From assembly GCA_014529385.2 (NCBI GenBank), contig CM043951.1:110028469-110092468 (forward strand): a stretch of DNA of 64,000 nt, written 5' to 3'. The notes under the pieces were generated by a model. It did not search any database. It had not been told where the DNA came from and was given only the letters and a program-made list of their open reading frames with translations. The position numbers and the translations under genes were made by a program. Source of the DNA: Adiantum capillus-veneris. Its lineage: Eukaryota; Streptophyta; Polypodiopsida; Polypodiales; Pteridaceae. Positions 30,877-42,569 of the stretch are shown piece after piece; position 1 is the first letter of the stretch, and each line of letters opens with the position of its first letter.

Positions 30877-33480
30877 GCCTACGCTAGTGTAATTATGGCA
30901 TAATCGAATCCGTTCCCTCACTAATTTCACTTGTGTGTTTATGTTTTTGTGGATTTTGAAGTTGTGTGCATGAAGCAATGTGTTCATAATTCCCTAATGT
31001 GTTACCATGTCTTGCCAATTGTGTTTACAAACTCTAATTTCTCACTAACCCCTTGCTAATTTAACTAATTTTTGCTAACTTACTAATGAGCTATGAAGGA
31101 TTGGAGGATTCGACCATTCAATGGAAAGGTAATTAAGGTGGTATTTTCAACCTCCCTAGAATCTAAGGATGTATAGAATTGTGTAGAAATCCCACCATGA
31201 TGCAATGGTGCTATGCTATGTTGATGTTATGGATTGAAAATTTTGTGATTATTCGTTTTCACGCCATCGTAATGTCGAAATTTTTAAGATTTGGTGGCAT
31301 ATAATTTGACAAGTTTCAATTGCTAATTGGTGAATGTCTGTTGCTAATTAGGTACCTAATTGAGTTAATTGCAAGTGTGAGTGCATTAAAATCAAGTGTG
31401 TGTGCATTCTAATTGAGTGTGTGTATGCCTAAATTTTAGGTGTGTGCACTATTTTGTTTATGTTTGTGCACCTAAAAATCTATGTGTGCGTTATGATTTT
31501 TCAATTGTGATGCTTGATTTGTTTTGTGTTCATGTCCGACTATTAATTTGTGAAGTCACATTGAAAATTGGACAAATTTAACCCTTTTGTGTGCGCACCT
31601 AAAGATTGGTAAAAACTGCCAATGTTTTAGTGTGTGTGTGTGTGTGCCTAAAAAAGTGTTTAATTTGCATGGTTAATTCAATGTTTTTATTGCATAATTG
31701 ATGTGTGTAATGATTAATTTTTACGTTTTTTGCTCAAAACAGGGATTTACACACTCTAACTGCGTCAATTTTTGACCTAATTTTATCGATACTTTTGCCA
31801 GTTTAATTGCCTAATCTTGATTTTATTCATAAAATTCTTTGGCAATTGAATTCATGTGATTTGTGTGATTTTATTTGGCTGCACTATTCTGCAATGTGTG
31901 GAAAATTTGTTTTAAAAAAATGATATTTTTCGGATAATTTTTATAATTTTTTGCTAACTTTTGCATTAATTTTATGTTAATTCCATAAAAATTTGATATT
32001 TTGCGATCTTTACGAGCTATTTTGTGTGTGCAAAGTTGCGGCCTCATTTTGGTCGCATTCATGTCCTCCGTGGTCGAGTTTTAAGTGTTTTGCTATTTCG
32101 GGGAACCGGGTTGACAATTGTGTCGTAAATTATATTTACGATAAAATTTGCTATTTTCGATGTGCTTTTGCATGTGTGAAGTGTTTGGTTGTAGATGAAA
32201 ATTATTTTCTAAGGTTTCTAGAATTTTCAGAGAATTGTTTGGAATTTCTTAGTGAATTTTTGGATTTTCGGGTGATTTTCAGTATTTTGGCTAATGTTTG
32301 GCCTAAATTCGTTTTTTTTTTCTTTTTTTGAGCGTGCTTTTTGATGCATGGACTTTCCTTGTTAGATAGATCTTTACTGTCTCTTGGGATAGTTTCCTAC
32401 GACACTAAAATAATCTTCTTCTTCTTTCTTCTTCCGCTTTCGTTGCCGTTCTCGCGCTTTGTGGCGTGTGAACCCACCCTTACACACACAACACCAAAAG
32501 ACAAAAAAAAGAAAAGGGGACCTCTTCTCAACATGCCTGTTTGGAGACTTTTGTCTTTTTGTCTTTCCTTTGTGTCATTGACTTTTGTATTGTTACATTT
32601 AATTTTGTTTCAATTTCACTTCAGTTCGTTTTCTTTCCCTTTAAATTTCATTTCATTTCAATTTTCAAATTTTCCCTTTACATTTTATTTCATTTCCTTT
32701 CAATTTCATTTTTTTTTCTCACTTTCATTCCATTTATTTGTATATTAATAAAATTTTTTTAAAAAACTATTATAAATCATAAAAACAATAAAAAATTTCA
32801 GAAACTCAATATAAAATCAAAAAAGGGTTAGGAAATTATAAAAAATAGAAAACTCACCAAAAAATCACAAAAAAATCAAAAATTCACAAAAAAATTAACA
32901 AAAATAGTAAAACACTCAAAACACTCACAAAAAATCCTTAAAAACTCCAAAATTGATTGGGAAAATTCAATAAATCATAAACAGTTCGTAAAAACTCATA
33001 AAAATGAGAAAATTATCAAAAAAATTATAAAAAATCAAAACTTTCCCAAAAAAATCATAAAAATCTAGAAAGTTCAAAATTTCACAAATAATTAGGAAAA
33101 ATAAAAAGAAAGCAACAAAAGCCAAAACGAGGCCGAAAAGCAAAAAACAACATCGAGAAAAATAGCAATGTCGAGGAGCCGGGAAGTAGTGTATCGCACA
33201 CCGTTCAAACCGTGAAAAATCCAGAAGAGCCGTAAACCAAGAAAACCATGCAAAGTGAACTAGAGATTAGCCGAAGAAAGCGAGAAAAAAGATCAACTCA
33301 AAGCAGTTGAGCGGTAGACAAATTTTCAAATTTTGCATGCTAGAAATTGGCTACTGCAAGCAATTGCATTGCAAATTAGCTTCTAATTGGACAAACAGGG
33401 ACAATTCACGTGTGAATGCAGATTAAGCTAATACAAGCAGCAAAAATTCTGTTAATGGATACCAAAATTATGCTAATTGA
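30877..33480 (+). other. Q leader, non-coding and strand-skewed
   Basis: About 2.6 kb with no supported gene. It is T-rich from about 31000 to 32755 (with TGTGTGTG stretches near 31570-31650), then abruptly A-rich from 32756 to about 33130. Frames found in it are low-complexity Phe/Ser or Lys/Asn runs. Confidence 0.5.
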
Positions 33481-33489
33481 TACCAAAAT

Positions 33490-34840
33490 TTGCTAGGAGA
33501 GTGTTTTACAAACCAGTCAACATGGACTCAAATTGATCCGAGAGTTCAAGTACAACGGGACAAGTCAATAGCATTGGCAACACAAGTGCAACTGCAACCA
33601 ACCAAATTTTACAACTATATGGCTACAATGGAGACAAAGTCTTGTACAGAGATTCAGAAGGTCATAGATATCTAATGAGCAGTAAAAGCAACATAGAAGC
33701 CAAGATCTTATCAATCAGAGTAAAGCCAGATTCAAAGAACTCCCAGATGTTCACTAACTTCAGTGGAGGCTGGTCTTGCAAGCTCAAAGAAAAGATGCAG
33801 ATAGAAGTTCAAAAAGTCAACCCAAGTGTTTATCGAGAGACCTACACAAGTCCGCCAAGCATCCATTTAGTGCATATGCGATCAGGGTCATTGTACATGG
33901 ATTACAATGGTCAGATCTACAATCGCGAGTCAAAATTACAAGATCCAATAGTTCAACCAATAGAAGCAAATATAATTGGAGAGCCAAGCCAAAGACGGTA
34001 CAAAGGTCAAGATGGAGCATTCTGCAACTTGATGCTCAGTGTTTTGAAAGAAGATACCGACAACTTGGCAAGCAAATAAACTGAAGCTCCTCAGGTAGAG
34101 CTTGACATGAGAGCCAGTTGAAATACCACTACTCATGGTGTATTGCTTAGATTGTGAACGAAAAGGTGGATTTTTTTCCAAAGATTGTCGAAGAAATTCG
34201 AACAACAGGGACATATCAACTGCCAAGCAAGGTACATAAAAAATTAAAAATGCGACTCTCGATGTAAGTGCATTTAAATCAACACTTTTAATGCAATCAG
34301 ATAATTTTCTATCAACATTAGAAGCATCAGTAACAGCACTGCAAGTTCAAATTGAGCATAAAGATGCACAGGCACCTGAAAAGCTTAAAATTGATTCTTT
34401 GAACAACAAATTCCTACATGGATTTAGTTAAGGTGTCCAGATATCACCGAATGCTGAAAAGATTGTTAGGTTTGAAAATGATTTTGCATCCACTTCCGCA
34501 AGTGTGCAATCATTCACGAGTCTGACACATCAAACCGAATGATGTTATCATTGTATGGCACCCATAATTCATATGCACATTATGTAGACCAAAAAGGGAG
34601 TCTGTACAAAAATGATCAACCAGTGTTTGAACGGCCCATATACCAGCTCATAGAAGTGCGTCCAATGATAGATAAGAAAGGATAGTTCATTTCGGAGAAA
34701 AGAATCTATTATAGCCACTCCTCTCTAGAGCTGAAGGATATTACCCAAGTGAACCCAGAAATCTATTCAGAGCCAAACTCTCCTCCATCGAAAATCAAGC
34801 TTCGATGTTCTAACCAAACAAGCGGCAAAATGGGATGGTC
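33490..34840 (+). pseudogene. Element Q: gag with repeated module
   Basis: Best frame 33603-34079, another part at about 34528-34840, with stops (34077, about 34684) and frameshifts. It has two long repeats of about 85 residues. Each begins LYG, has an aromatic-x-D-x-x-G-x-x-Y core (VLYRDSEGHRY; AHYVDQKGSLY) and ends VNPSVYRETYTSPPSI or VNPEIYSEPNSPPSKI. A half-repeat with LYMDYNGQIYNRE follows the first. Between them are a degraded zinc knuckle (CLDCERKGG...KDC at about 34147-34190) and a coiled-coil-like stretch. Related to the P gag N-terminus at 3574-4569. Confidence 0.55.
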
Positions 34841-35035
34841 CATCAACTTTGGAGTCTGGTTGTCACCAAGAGATGAGAGATTTTACAAGTTTTTTATTTT
34901 TTCCACATGTAGTAGTCCTTGAACTATAAACGCATGAAAGAATTTTCCAAAATGAGTGGATCTACTATGGTTTTGAAGTTTTTTTCAAAACCCTAAAAGG
35001 ACACTAGTATGTCCTATTAGGTTACTAGTGTAGTG
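34836..35035. mobile_element. End fragment of a second TTAA-type transposon
   Basis: Matches, in inverted orientation, the left 200 bp of the element at 24697-26018, including GAGTGGATCTACTATGG and the subterminal hairpin (here AGGACACTAGTATGTCCT). It ends GTAGTG followed by TTAA (35036-35039). The terminal sequence differs (CACTACACTAG instead of CACTAGGTTGG). I could not find the other end. Confidence 0.75.
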
Positions 35036-35138
35036 TTAAAGCATCATTAAAACTATCACAATCCCTTCTTACATGGTATGTGCTATCACACCATATACAT
35101 CTATGAACAAACCCTTCTTTGGTTTCTTGTCTTTTTTT

Positions 35139-37009
35139 TGAACCCCTATTGAGATGTAACCATCTCTCCTTTTGGTCCCGTGTTGAGATAGGTCTAGAAG
35201 CACATGTCTCTATTCTAACTCTTGTTCCTGTTTATTCTCCCACATTAAATGATCAGTTTAATATGAGAAAATCATTTGGTAAAGTTAGATATTATATTTT
35301 ATGACATTTTTCTTACCTCTTTTCACCACTCTGTAGATTCTTGCTCAAAGTCAACCATTAATAGGCTACTTAAAGACCCCTCTTTTTAGGCAAGAAAAGA
35401 GAAACCAAATGCTATGATACCAATGTAATGGATGAACTTTGAGAGTAGCGGAATAAGGAAATTAGACGAAGCACTTTTGTGAGATTACTTTGTGAGCATA
35501 GCGACTGAACTTAATTGATGGTAGCAACATAAACATGGTACTTAGTTAACTTGGCATGAACAATACTTTTGCAAAAGAGAGAGTTTAGAGAACATGACAA
35601 TAGTTGAGGACCAGATTCATACAGAGCCGGTCCCCCCTCCAATAGGCATTTGTATTATAGTTTCTCTCATCAAGAGAGACTTGGTACAATACAATATTTG
35701 TGTTCCTTGTGACCTAGGTGATGCAATGAATATGGAAAGCTTCATGCATCACGAGCATAACATAAACTTTGTGAAAGGATTAACCATCCCTGGCCAAGGC
35801 CTCAAACACCTTCAAAGGTGGAGAGAGCTAGTGGGGAATGAGGGTAGGGAAGAGGGAGAAGAAGTAACATACGAGAAAGAGATAGTTCCTTAGTTATCAT
35901 TGCTCTTCTTGCATAGCATAGCATAATATCATAATAATGATGAAGAAGATGGCAAGATTAAGCATTGGAGCATGGCTCTTGGTTGGATTTGCATTCCATG
36001 ATGAAGACTATTGGTGTAGGCTCTCAACTTTTCAACAAGCTTGGAGAAGGAGATGGAGTTATTGCACTTTTCACTTCACACAATGAGTGTGTTTGTGTGT
36101 GTGTGTGTTTGGGAGAGTATATCCTACAAGAAGGACCCCTCCTTGCTTGGGTCAACCCCCTATTCTAGCTCATGGTGAAAGCTCATTGGACTTTCCAAGC
36201 CTAGCCAATCATAAGCTTCTTCACTACTTATAGCAATAGAGGTAGTCCTTGGACAAGTGTCCTCCTTTCCTCTTAGAGAGAGAGGGATTGATAAATGCTT
36301 AAACAATTAATCTAATTAACTAATTTATCATTGGACCTCTCTAAGGGTCAACCAATAGGCTGTAGACACACCTTGAGAGTATCCTAGCTAGGGGCTTCAC
36401 ATTTGTCCATTATGCCTCTTCCAGCAAGGGGTGCCCATTGGGTGAGGGAAAAACCATTCATGCATATCCCCTCCTTGTAGGGCTCACCCCCTTCTTTGTA
36501 GGCATAGGATTTGACTTTCTACCCCTAAGCACTTTATCACCTCAGGCACCTTAGTCATCATGCATGCAACTAGCAAGAGCATGGCCTCTCTCTCTACCAT
36601 TCCACTAGCCTGAAGCAGCCGCCCCCTCCTTGTAGGGATTGATTTGACTTTTCAAGCTCATGCCTAGGTTAAGCATGCACCTTAGTTATCGAGAATCTCA
36701 TGAGCTTTAATCATCAAGAACCTCAAGCATAGACCTAGCTAAACCTAAGGTCTAAGGACTCTTACACAAACCTTTGGAGGTATTTTTGATGAAGTGCGCT
36801 AACCCTAAGGTCTTTTAAGCCCCATTAACTGGCATTTCTCTTTGATATACCATCTCCCATTTGGACCCATTACCTTTGGTCCCATGTTGAGATAGATCCA
36901 TCAGCACATGTCTATATTCTAACCCTTGTTTTTGTTTATTCTCCCACATTAATTGATCAATTTAATATGAGAAAATCATTTAGGTTGGTTAGATATTAAT
37001 TTTATGACA
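35139..37009 (-). mobile_element. LTR element S, inverted copy
   Basis: On the minus strand: LTR 37009-35424, primer site 35423-35411 (TTGGTATCATAGC), internal region down to 35307, then a second LTR from 35306 truncated near 35139. Same structure and sequence as 18903-21456. It contains GT runs (about 36085-36110). Confidence 0.8.
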
Positions 37010-37355
37010 TTATCTCTCTCTTGAAATCATACTCGTCCTCAACTATGAGGTAGAAGAGATGAAGCCTTATTCATTAGTCGATGTTTCTTAGTGGGTAGAG
37101 AATCCCTTTTTATCCTACGACATCATTCCAAGATGGATGACTAGTCCATTCGAGGCTTGGGAGACTTAGCTTCTGTGCTCTCGAGACCATTTCATTCTCC
37201 CAAAGTAGAGTGACAAATTCTTCTTGGTGTTTGAGAGACGTCATCATCACAAACATGATTTTAAGCATGCATACTACTTAAAATTGTGCAGAATAAAAAG
37301 AGAATCAGTCTTATAAGAAAAAAACATTGGTCATTTAAAAGAAACATGTACGTGC
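37010..37355 (-). other. 3' non-coding region of a full-length S relative
   Basis: Between the integrase stop (37356) and the LTR start (37009). Minus strand ends GAGGACGAGTATGATTTC then AAGAGAGAGATAA, a plausible polypurine tract, directly before TGTCATAAAA. This shows that an S-type LTR once belonged to a coding element. Confidence 0.65.
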
Positions 37356-37643
37356 TTACTCTAATGTAGCATTGTAAGCATTGACAAGGTTCATATTATC
37401 CTTAGGATGTATTTCCTGCATCCATCTAGCATCTTCAAAAGGATAATTTTTGAGCTTAATAAGACGGATAATCTTACCATGTCGTAGTACCTTGTCTTCA
37501 TGCCAAAGGATAGCTTCAAGTTGTAGCACCTCTTCTTTGTATTTGATTTCTTGAGGTTTTTCAATAATTGGTTATCTAGGTGGCTCTTCTTTGTAGGGCT
37601 TAAGTAGGCTCACATGAAAAACATTGTGTGTGAGCCAATGGTT
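37356..37643 (-). pseudogene. Ty3 integrase C-terminus with chromodomain
   Basis: Minus-strand frame reading NVFHVSLLKPYKEEP, then ILWHEDKVLRHGKI, LIKLKNYPFEDARWMQE. FHVSLLKPY is the hallmark end of chromovirus integrases and the rest matches a chromodomain (compare FHISLLKPY and VKWKDYPTEDATWE in K). One internal TAG. It is joined abruptly at about 37640 to the middle of another S LTR. The chromodomain would steer integration to heterochromatin. Confidence 0.85.
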
Positions 37644-37849
37644 ACAAGAAAGAGATAGTTCCTCACTCTTCTTTCATAGCATAGCATAGCATAATGGCAT
37701 AATAATGATGAATAATATGGAAAACTTAAGCATTCGAGCATGGCTCTTCATTGGATTTGCATTTCATAGCAAAGACTTTTGGTGTAGGCTCTCAACTTCT
37801 CAACAATCTTGGAGAAGGAGATGGAGTTCTTGCACTGTGCACTCCACAC

Positions 37850-37899
<50 letters not shown>

Positions 37900-38811
37900 G
37901 GGGGGGAGTATATCTTGCAAGAAGGCCCCCTCCTTGATTGGGTCAACCCCCTCTTCTAGCTCATGGTGAAAGCTCATTGTCCTTCCCAAGCCTAGACAAT
38001 CACAAGTTTTTTCACTACTTAGCAATAGAGGTAGTCCTTGGACAAGTGTCCTCCTTTCCTCTTAGAGAGAAAGGACTTGATAAATGATTAAAAAATTAAT
38101 TTAATCAACTTATTTATCATTGGACCTCTCTAAGGATCAACCAATAGGCTTTAGAAACACCTTGAGGGCATCCTAGCTAAGGGCTTGACATTCGTCCATG
38201 ATGCCTCTTTGAGCAAGGGGTGCCCCTTGAGTGAGGAAAAAACCATTCATGCATATCCCCTCCGTGTAGGGCTCGTCCCCTTCTTTGTAGTCATAAGATT
38301 GGACTTTCTACCCCTAAGCACCTTGGCCCCCTAGTTTCTTAATCACTGCAAGCACCTTAGTGATCATCAGAAGCATGATAGCAAGAGCATGGCGTCTCTC
38401 TCTCTACCATCCCCCTATCCTTAAGGGCTTTCCCCCTCCTTGTAGAGATAAATTTGACTATTCAAGCTCATGCCTAGCTTAAGCATGCACCTTAGTTATC
38501 AAGCATCTCATGCACTCTAATCATCAAGCACCTCAAGCATAGGCCTAGATTAACCTAAGGTCTAAGGACTTTTACACAAACCTTTGGAGGTCTTTCTAAT
38601 GAAGCTAACCCTAAGGTATTTTAAGCCCCATTAGCTGACATTGCTCTTTGATAGACCATCTACCATTTGGACCCATTACCTTTGGTCCCGTGTTGAGATA
38701 GATTCATAAGCACAAGTCCATATTCTAACCCTTGCTCTTGTTTATCACATTAAATAATCATTTTAATATGAGAAAATCATTTGGGTTGGTTGGATATTAG
38801 ATTTTATGACA
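37640..38811 (-). repeat. Third S LTR, 3'-truncated
   Basis: On the minus strand starts TGTCATAAAATCTAATATCC at 38811 and follows the S LTR to about 37640, where it jumps to the integrase tail. A GA microsatellite interrupts it at 37854-37895. Confidence 0.8.
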
Positions 38812-38929
38812 ATAGATTAGGGGGTATAAAACCGTCATATTATACAGCGACAGGTCACTGAATTTGGCTCTCTGTAATATCTCCATGTACCTTGATCGAA
38901 GATTTTCTTGACTCAAAATGCTCAATGTA

Positions 38930-38939
38930 CATATATATG

Positions 38940-38989
<50 letters not shown>

Positions 38990-39085
38990 CATATATTTAT
39001 ATTTATACACACACACACACACGCATATATATATATATATATTTATTTATTTATTTATTTATATTTACATTTATATATATGCAAC
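38930..39085. repeat. (TA)n/(CA)n/(TTTA)n microsatellite
   Basis: Alternating TA, CA and ATTT runs inside hAT copy 1, upstream of the transposase. Reading frames through it are artefacts. Confidence 0.95.
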
Positions 39086-39288
39086 CACCGGAGCTCTCAC
39101 AGGAATATTTCACACAACCAAACATTGAGCTACTTGATAAAAGTAATCATTTTCTCTCTAAAGATAAAATATTTGTAAAAATATAGAGAATAATATTTAA
39201 ATAAAATTAATTTAAATTGTAGATTTTTTGTGTTTAATTTTTGAATTGAATAGTTTGAATCAAAATAAAAATATGAACTTTCTCTTTC

Positions 39289-39652
39289 TGTGTTGGAGTT
39301 TTTTCACACTTAAAGAGAAGAAAATTAGGTCGGGAACCATCTATCATTGTGTTGGAGTACATACTCACACTTGAAGATGGGTGTGAGTTGTAAATAGTGA
39401 TTTATTTTTTTTGCTAGAGTAAAAGTGTTTACTCGCACTGGAGATAATATGCTATTTTCACCTAGATTAAGGCTAAAGAATTAGGAATTTCTCTGAGTCT
39501 TTGTGCTAGAGTCATATACTCACACATGGCATAATGTTGACAAAGTTTCTAATTGAGGCTTTTTGACTGTACTTGATGCTTATCTTGAACGGTTAGAAAT
39601 GACTCAACTACTATAATGTTATCACCTTGTTGTGTTAGAGCAGCTGCTCATA
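39289..39652. repeat. Subterminal hairpin array, hAT copy 1
   Basis: At 39289-39310, 39349-39370, 39413-39438, 39502-39525 and 39631-39652 a short inverted repeat recurs: left arm GTGTTGGAGT or GTGCTAGAGT, right arm ACTCACAC or ACTCGCAC, 2-6 bases between. Comparable hairpins flank the other copy (59404-59690 and 60323-60460). Subterminal repeats bound by the transposase are known in hAT elements such as Ac. Confidence 0.65.
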
Positions 39653-40260
39653 TTTTCCAATTAAAGGTTTTTTGGCCATACTTGATGTCTAATGCTATGA
39701 GGATCAAAGAGCATTTTTTCAAAGTGCGAGGAAATGTTGGTTATTGTACCTTGCCTCCACGAGATATATACGAAAGATTTTTGGATTATGTACAAAAAGT
39801 AAAGGCTATCCTTGAGGAAAAAGGTAAAGGGGTAAAAGAAATCGGTCGTACTATGGGAAGAACAAATTCAATGGATGAATAAGAACTTGTTACGAATGAG
39901 GAGAGAAATCCGATGGGCATTGAGAATTGAGAGCATAATTCCTTTAGTCCTTATTTCAAGAGTGGAGTGCACGGTATCATCCTTCAACATATGTTCATCT
40001 ATTAATGCATCTAATTCAAAGAGAAATTGTACCGATGGTATTGGAAGAGGGTTACCTACGGATCAAAAAATCCATCAAGCTTTAAACAGTTGTTATACAT
40101 GCTGCATTTGAGGTGGACGCAAACATTTTTCGCATGTGGTATTCCATTTAATGTAGTGCAGAACCCTATCTTCAAAGATGCATTGATGATCACCAACAAA
40201 AAATGATTTTTAATGTTACATTATAATAAAATGCACACAAAGTATCTTGACAAAGTCAAA

Positions 40261-40370
40261 GATGAGGTAGAAAGTACGCTCGAATGTGTAGTGTTGGAAT
40301 ACGTTCCTACTTTTAGATGAGGTAGAAAGTACGCTCGAATGTGTAGTGTTGGAATACGTTCCTACTTTTG
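40261..40370. repeat. 55-bp near-perfect tandem duplication in hAT copy 1
   Basis: GATGAGGTAGAAAGTACG... at 40261 is repeated from 40316 with a single difference at the end. 55 is not a multiple of three, so it shifts the transposase frame; near-identity means it is recent. Confidence 0.95.
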
Positions 40371-41066
40371 GATGTACTATAGCTTTGGATGGATGGACCA
40401 ATTGTAAAAAAAAACTTTTAATCAATGTGATGTTGATCTGTCCACGAGGATTAGTGTTTTTAGAATCCATTGACATGTCCTTGAAGTAAAAAACCATTCC
40501 CTTCCTTTCAAAGATCTATGGACGTGCTATATCAAAAGCTAGAGGGCCAAAGAATGTGACAACCATCTCCACCAACAATGCTGTTGATTACAAAGGTGTA
40601 GATCTTTCAATTCAAGCAAAGTATGCGGAATTAACATGGGTACCATGTAGTGCACATACTATCAATATGAAAGACATTGGCAAACTTGACAAAATAAAGA
40701 CTACTTTGTTGGAAGTAAACACAATAGTAAAGTTCATTAGAGATCATCAATTTCCATATGCTCTATTTAGAAGCAAGCCACCGAACAAGAAATTACAAAC
40801 ATTTTGTGCGACTCGGCTACTGCCTATTATGTATTGTCAACACTGAAAGATGTTCAACATGTGTTGGTGGAGATAGTTGCCAAAAGGCAATGGTATGCAT
40901 GGCTTAGCACATATCCCAGCCACCAAGCTACATCATTAATGGTTCATCAACTAGTCAATCCTTTGGTGTTTTGGAGAAATGTGTAAAAAGTTTTCAATGT
41001 TACTAAACCCTTTGTGGACATGTTATCAATGCTACTAAACCCTTTGTGGACCTGTTGCGCTTGGTG

Positions 41067-41209
41067 TGTTGGGATTTATGCCTATTGGCCGGACATCCCA
41101 CTTACTACTAACCTATCTACTAACTTAAGCACATATACACTTATTCTTTAATACAAAGTGAATAAGGAGCTGCAACAGGATAACAATGTTGTGCGCTCCG
41201 CCCAACAGT

Positions 41210-41244
<35 letters not shown>

Positions 41245-41288
41245 GGCTCTCGCACTTGCACTCGCACATGCTTCCTGCGGAACCTTCA
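41067..41288 (+). mobile_element. Probable 222-bp solo LTR inside the transposase
   Basis: Sequence from TGTTGGGATTTATGCC to CCTTCA splits the transposase between FVDLL and DSFVYGKVYWY, which are adjacent in copy 2. It is flanked by TGGTG (41062-41066) and TGATG (41289-41293), a 5-bp duplication with one mismatch. It contains a TC microsatellite (41213-41241). TG...CA ends and a 5-bp duplication fit a small LTR. Orientation is arbitrary. Confidence 0.6.
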
Positions 41289-42265
41289 TGATGGATAAAG
41301 ACTCCTTTGTCTATGGAAAGGTATATTGGTATATGTCAGAATCCATTGAAAAGCTCAAGGAATTTGAAGGATACACTAGTAGAGATAAAACATTTCTACT
41401 TTCATGCATAGAATCTGATGGGCACAAATGCACAGGCCATTACACAGTGCAACATCTGCTTTGGAGCCAAAATTTTAGCTCCATGGACAATCCTCTTATT
41501 CAGAAGTGATGTGTGGTTTCAAAGATGTGTGCATGCAACTCTTAGGCAGACAAGGGGGAAAATTCATTTCATCAATGCATCAACTATGCCAATAGGGTTG
41601 GTATGTTTGATGATACTTGGCACATTGACTCCATCAAAAAAGCTAGCGCACCTATGTGGTGGAGAAAAGATATATTGTAACACATAGGTATCGAAGTATT
41701 ATCAATTGTTGCTTCAAGTGGTAGCTACAAGAGGAGAATTAGTCTTCATATGACTTCTTACACACTAAGAAGAGAAACAGATTAAAACCAAAACTGATTG
41801 AGGCTCTGGTATATGTGTTTTGTAATATGAGATGGTTGCATGCTCCAACCAACATTGCGATGAGAACAGATGAACATTGTTTTGGCATAAAACAGATGCA
41901 TGAGAAAGTTGTTGCTAAGGTGAAAAGTGACGGTGAGCTAGAGTGGGAGGTGGCTTCAAAATGTTCAGACATGGAAGAAGTTGATGACATGGTTCTGGTG
42001 TTTGATTGTGATGACATTGCTTAAAAACACCTTCGGTACAACGTACTTGTAATCAACTTGAGTTTGTTGGCTATCTTATGATCCCTCTCTTTTTTCCCTG
42101 TCACTTTTGTGTTGTATGATTTTCAATCACTTTATTTTATACTTATTGTATAGAATTTATGACCACGATGAAGAAAACACAAAGCAATAAATATCAAAGT
42201 TGATTACAAAAATCTGGCTTGGAGGATTACAACAATAGAATGTGTAGATTTTACAACTCAGCATG

Positions 42266-42545
42266 CTAAGTGAGATCTACCAAAATCTCATTCAAGCGAA
42301 ATTCATTAGAGCCAAGAAATGCAGAGTTGGTCAGTGCAGCCAAAACATGCATCGAGCTTGGTTGTGGCTATAACATCTTCTTTTGCCAGGGGACCAAACT
42401 TCTTGTTCTACTTTTCAAGCTTTCTTTGAGCTAGTTCAAGATCTCTTCTAGTGGCATCAAGTTGTGTCTCAAACACCAACACGTTGTCCAGAAGTGTGCA
42501 GTGCGGCTAGGGAAGCCCCGGGCCTCTGACTGTGAGGATTCCTAG
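42266..42545 (-). pseudogene. ORF2 remnant, hAT copy 1
   Basis: Minus-strand fragments homologous to the C-terminal third of ORF2 at 62240-63001. AQRKLEKxNKKFGPL (stop at x) matches AQAKLQRYESLYGPL residue for residue in spacing, followed in both by an acidic residue pair. After a frameshift, LGSNEFRLNEILVDLT plus stop matches LGITDFTIDQLIANLSNS plus stop. It converges on the transposase gene, as in copy 2. Confidence 0.7.
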
Positions 42546-42569
42546 AAAATCTAGCAAGACATAGATGAT

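Larger units (their letters stand above)
39616..42024 (+). pseudogene. hAT transposase, copy 1 (BED finger, DUF659, hAT dimerisation)
   Basis: Domains in order: BED-type zinc-finger tail (RIKEHFFKVRGNVGYC and PPRDIYERF, 39712-39780), FFACGIPFNVVQNPIF at about 40127, the DUF659 core (TIALDGWTNCKKKLL at 40376, PRGLVFLESIDMS, TISTNNAVDYKG at 40562, WVPCSAHTINMKDIGKLDKI at about 40640), FWRNV near 40972, YGKVYWYMSESIEKL at 41322, and the C-terminal dimerisation region (KKRNRLKPKLIEALVYV at about 41767) ending EVDDMVLVFDCDDIA, TAA at 42022-42024. Many stops and frameshifts, a 55-bp duplication (40261-40370), a 34-bp duplication (about 40995-41055) and a 222-bp LTR (41067-41288) show it is dead. 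The enzyme would cut and paste the transposon. Confidence 0.85.

Noticed and set aside
30365-35035. TTAACACTA at 30365 as the missing left end of the second TTAA element
   Set aside because: Only CACTA matches; the following bases do not resemble either known end and there is no subterminal hairpin.
38892-39186. Overlapping His/Thr/Tyr/Ile-rich plus-strand frames
   Set aside because: Products of CA and TA microsatellites.
39616-39882. ATG at 39616 as the true transposase start
   Set aside because: The first residues overlap a hairpin of the subterminal array and do not resemble the start of a BED finger; the real start is probably in an upstream exon or lost.
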